A stretch of 5,693 bases of DNA from Deltaproteobacteria bacterium (lineage in GTDB: Bacteria > Desulfobacterota > Dissulfuribacteria > Dissulfuribacterales > QOAL01). The notes beneath the pieces are model-generated. The model was given only the letters and a program-made list of their open reading frames with translations. It made no database searches and was not told where the DNA came from. Each line of letters opens with the position of its first letter. Position 1 is the first letter of the stretch. The DNA lies in the NCBI GenBank assembly GCA_027068235.1, contig JAMOUE010000416.1, forward strand, positions 1 to 5,693. Reading direction: 5' to 3'. A program made the translations under genes and the position numbers. This document shows, one piece after another, positions 4,846 through 5,693 of this stretch.

Positions 4846-4999
4846 TATTACTGGGAGCTCAAAAAAGATGGCAAATTTATTTCTGTCACTGCAACCAGAG
4901 CGCAAAACAATTTCTATGAAAGAAGCAGGCGAATATGAAGTTGTCATGGTAACTATACCGTCGCACAATGACATATTATCTTAAATGTAACCAGTAATA
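4846..4999. repeat. MITE-like palindromic repeat, copy B, diverged and shorter
   Basis: The stretch begins TATTACTGG (4846-4854) and ends with the exact inverse CCAGTAATA (4991-4999). Its first 13 bases, TATTACTGGGAGC, equal those of copy A at 3849-3861. Internal matches follow in the same order: CTGTCACTGC for CTGTCATTGC, GAAGCAGG for GGAGCAGG, and CGCACAATGACA for CGCAATGACA. The REP cores are decayed and the third GC-rich unit is missing, making it 57 bp shorter. It starts 25 bp after the pilin stop and may contribute to mRNA 3'-end structure. A short open frame through it (YYWELKKDGKF) exists, but I take it as incidental. Confidence 0.65.
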
Positions 5000-5094
5000 A
5001 AGGCTGGATCTTATTTTCTGTCAAGAATAAAGACCATCTTTAAAAATTGTCTTTTTATTCAATGGATGCGTTATGTTCATAAGATAATCTGTGA

Positions 5095-5250
5095 AATATC
5101 AACTTCTTGGCGAATATTGAAAGGATCTTTGCCATAATCAAGTCTAAATGGGACACTTGAGGGCTCGCTATTCGATTAGTTCTGAATGAGGTTCATCTCT
5201 ATCTTCTCTGCATTGCTTACAATATGAAAAGAGCTCATGCTCTTCGATAA
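5095..5250 (+). pseudogene. Decayed transposase C-terminus
   Basis: One frame reads NINFLANIERIFAIIKSKW, then DT, a TGA at 5158-5160, then GLAIRLVLNEVHLYLLCIAY followed by NMKRAHALR and a TAA at 5248-5250. ERIF.IIKSK... and ...LLCIAYNMKR match the closing region of DDE transposases of the IS1182/IS4/IS5 type (typically ER.FG.IKSK...CIAYN.KR). The catalytic Glu region, the rest of the gene and any start are missing, and the internal stop confirms decay. It could be the far end of the same kind of element as the fragment at 1324-1551, since both run on the plus strand, but the overlap needed to prove it is absent. Confidence 0.55.
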
Positions 5251-5372
5251 AGAGTTAAGAGGAGCAGTGCGTTCAAATTTTTGGAAAGACATGAAAGATG
5301 ATAAAAGACAAAAAAGACGCTATTTTGTTAGAAAGTTGCCTATAAACTCGCAATATTATAACACTGAAATCA

Positions 5373-5399
5373 ATTATTGATTGGCTTAAGCTCAATAAT
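5373..5399. repeat. Inverted repeat with 8-bp arms
   Basis: ATTATTGA (5373-5380) and TCAATAAT (5392-5399) are perfect inverse copies around an 11-base spacer containing the palindrome GCTTAAGC. No T run follows, so it is not a standard terminator. It lies about 90 bp upstream of the gene starting near 5487 and could be an operator or the end of an old insertion. The rest of 5251-5486 shows nothing I can assign. Confidence 0.4.
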
Positions 5400-5486
5400 C
5401 CAGATGTCTCAAATTCTAAATTTTAGTGTGGTTGTATGACTAAGTAGCCACAGATGAAGTCGGTGGTAGTTCAGTAAGGTGATTTT

Positions 5487-5693
5487 TTGCCTTTCATTTT
5501 GTTTTTCTTAGAGAATGTCCAAACCTTCTACGCACTCTTCTACAATATGTATGTTGTGATCCAAGCGCTTTTTTACATTGATATCGCTTTAACTGCCGTG
5601 AATTCTTTGAAAAAATTAAAAAAGATAGCACCCGAGACTGCTGCATTATGGCTTGTATTGGTATGGCTTCTTTGCATATCAGTGCTTCGTTTT
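5487..5693 (+). CDS. Start of a hydrophobic, probably membrane-spanning protein (runs off the right edge)
   Basis: The frame is open from 5478 to the window end. A TTG at 5487 lies 5 bases after AAGGTGA (5476-5482), a usable ribosome-binding site. The first ATG, at 5547, has no purine-rich site before it, so I prefer the TTG start, which gives 69 residues within the window. There is a hydrophobic segment around MYVVIQALFYIDIALTAV, then a basic stretch LKKLKKIA, then a second hydrophobic segment ALWLVLVWLLCISVL. This pattern fits an inner-membrane protein with a cytoplasmic basic loop. I do not recognise the family. The start is uncertain, and a chance open frame cannot be excluded, since the region upstream is debris. 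Confidence 0.45.
   Translation, partial: MPFILFFLENVQTFYALFYNMYVVIQALFYIDIALTAVNSLKKLKKIAPETAALWLVLVWLLCISVLRF

Noticed and set aside
4822..4929. Short open frame YYWELKKDGKF after the pilin as a frameshifted pilin tail
   Set aside because: Copy A shows a similar peptide because the two stretches are the same DNA repeat; the frame has no start and soon ends.
5025..5060. GAATAAAGAC ... GTCTTTTTATTC imperfect inverted repeat as a pilin terminator
   Set aside because: The arms differ by two bases in length, there is no T run after the stem, and it is about 200 bp past the pilin stop.
5237..5380. Small open frame of 47 codons, lysine/arginine-rich
   Set aside because: It overlaps the end of the transposase relic in another frame, has only a weak AAAGAG upstream and shows no recognisable pattern.

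Overview
The window looks like an accessory stretch of an anaerobic Gram-negative bacterium with a fairly AT-rich genome. Evidence for this is a CooC/AcsF-type nickel-insertion ATPase (maturation of CO dehydrogenase, as in Wood-Ljungdahl organisms), a type IV prepilin behind a sigma-54 type promoter, and REP-like GTCATTGCGAG...GAAGCAATC palindromes of a kind I associate with Desulfobacterota, Nitrospirota and similar lineages. The lineage is an inference; no rRNA or housekeeping marker is present.

Layout. Positions 3-116 are the last 37 codons of a gene entering from the left, possibly a transposase. Positions 156-1316 encode an AT-rich 386-residue protein that joins an uncharacterised N-terminal domain to a C-terminal HExxH zinc-metalloprotease-like domain. 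A few bases after its stop lies a 5'- and 3'-truncated IS1182-type transposase fragment (about 1324-1551). It is followed by a complete-looking IS3-family element (about 1646-2876) with orfA, orfB, a U UUU UUA slippery site in the correct frame for a -1 OrfAB fusion, and a hairpin over the orfA ribosome-binding site. The IS ends about 20 bp from the 3' end of cooC (2898-3677, minus strand).

The 717-bp stretch between the cooC start and the pilin start (3678-4394) has no gene. It holds a 211-bp palindromic MITE-like repeat (copy A, 3849-4059), a GACA/TGTC dyad that may be an activator site, a near-consensus -24/-12 promoter (4224-4239) and a leader of about 145 nt with an orphan Shine-Dalgarno sequence. 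The pilin gene (4395-4820) encodes a 125-residue mature pilin with six cysteines and six N-x-T sequons. A second, diverged and shorter copy of the repeat (copy B, 4846-4999) follows it, so the pilin unit is bracketed by two related repeats with TATTACTG... termini.

The right part (5000-5486) has no intact gene. It contains a decayed transposase C-terminus (5095-5250, one internal stop) and an 8-bp inverted repeat (5373-5399); I see nothing else in it. From about 5487 to the edge runs the start of a hydrophobic, probably membrane-spanning protein.

Taken together the window is a mosaic. IS debris and repeats separate three apparently unrelated functions: a possible protease, CODH maturation and type IV pili. 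The pilin unit carries its own promoter and regulatory signals; cooC stands alone here, with no CODH gene beside it.
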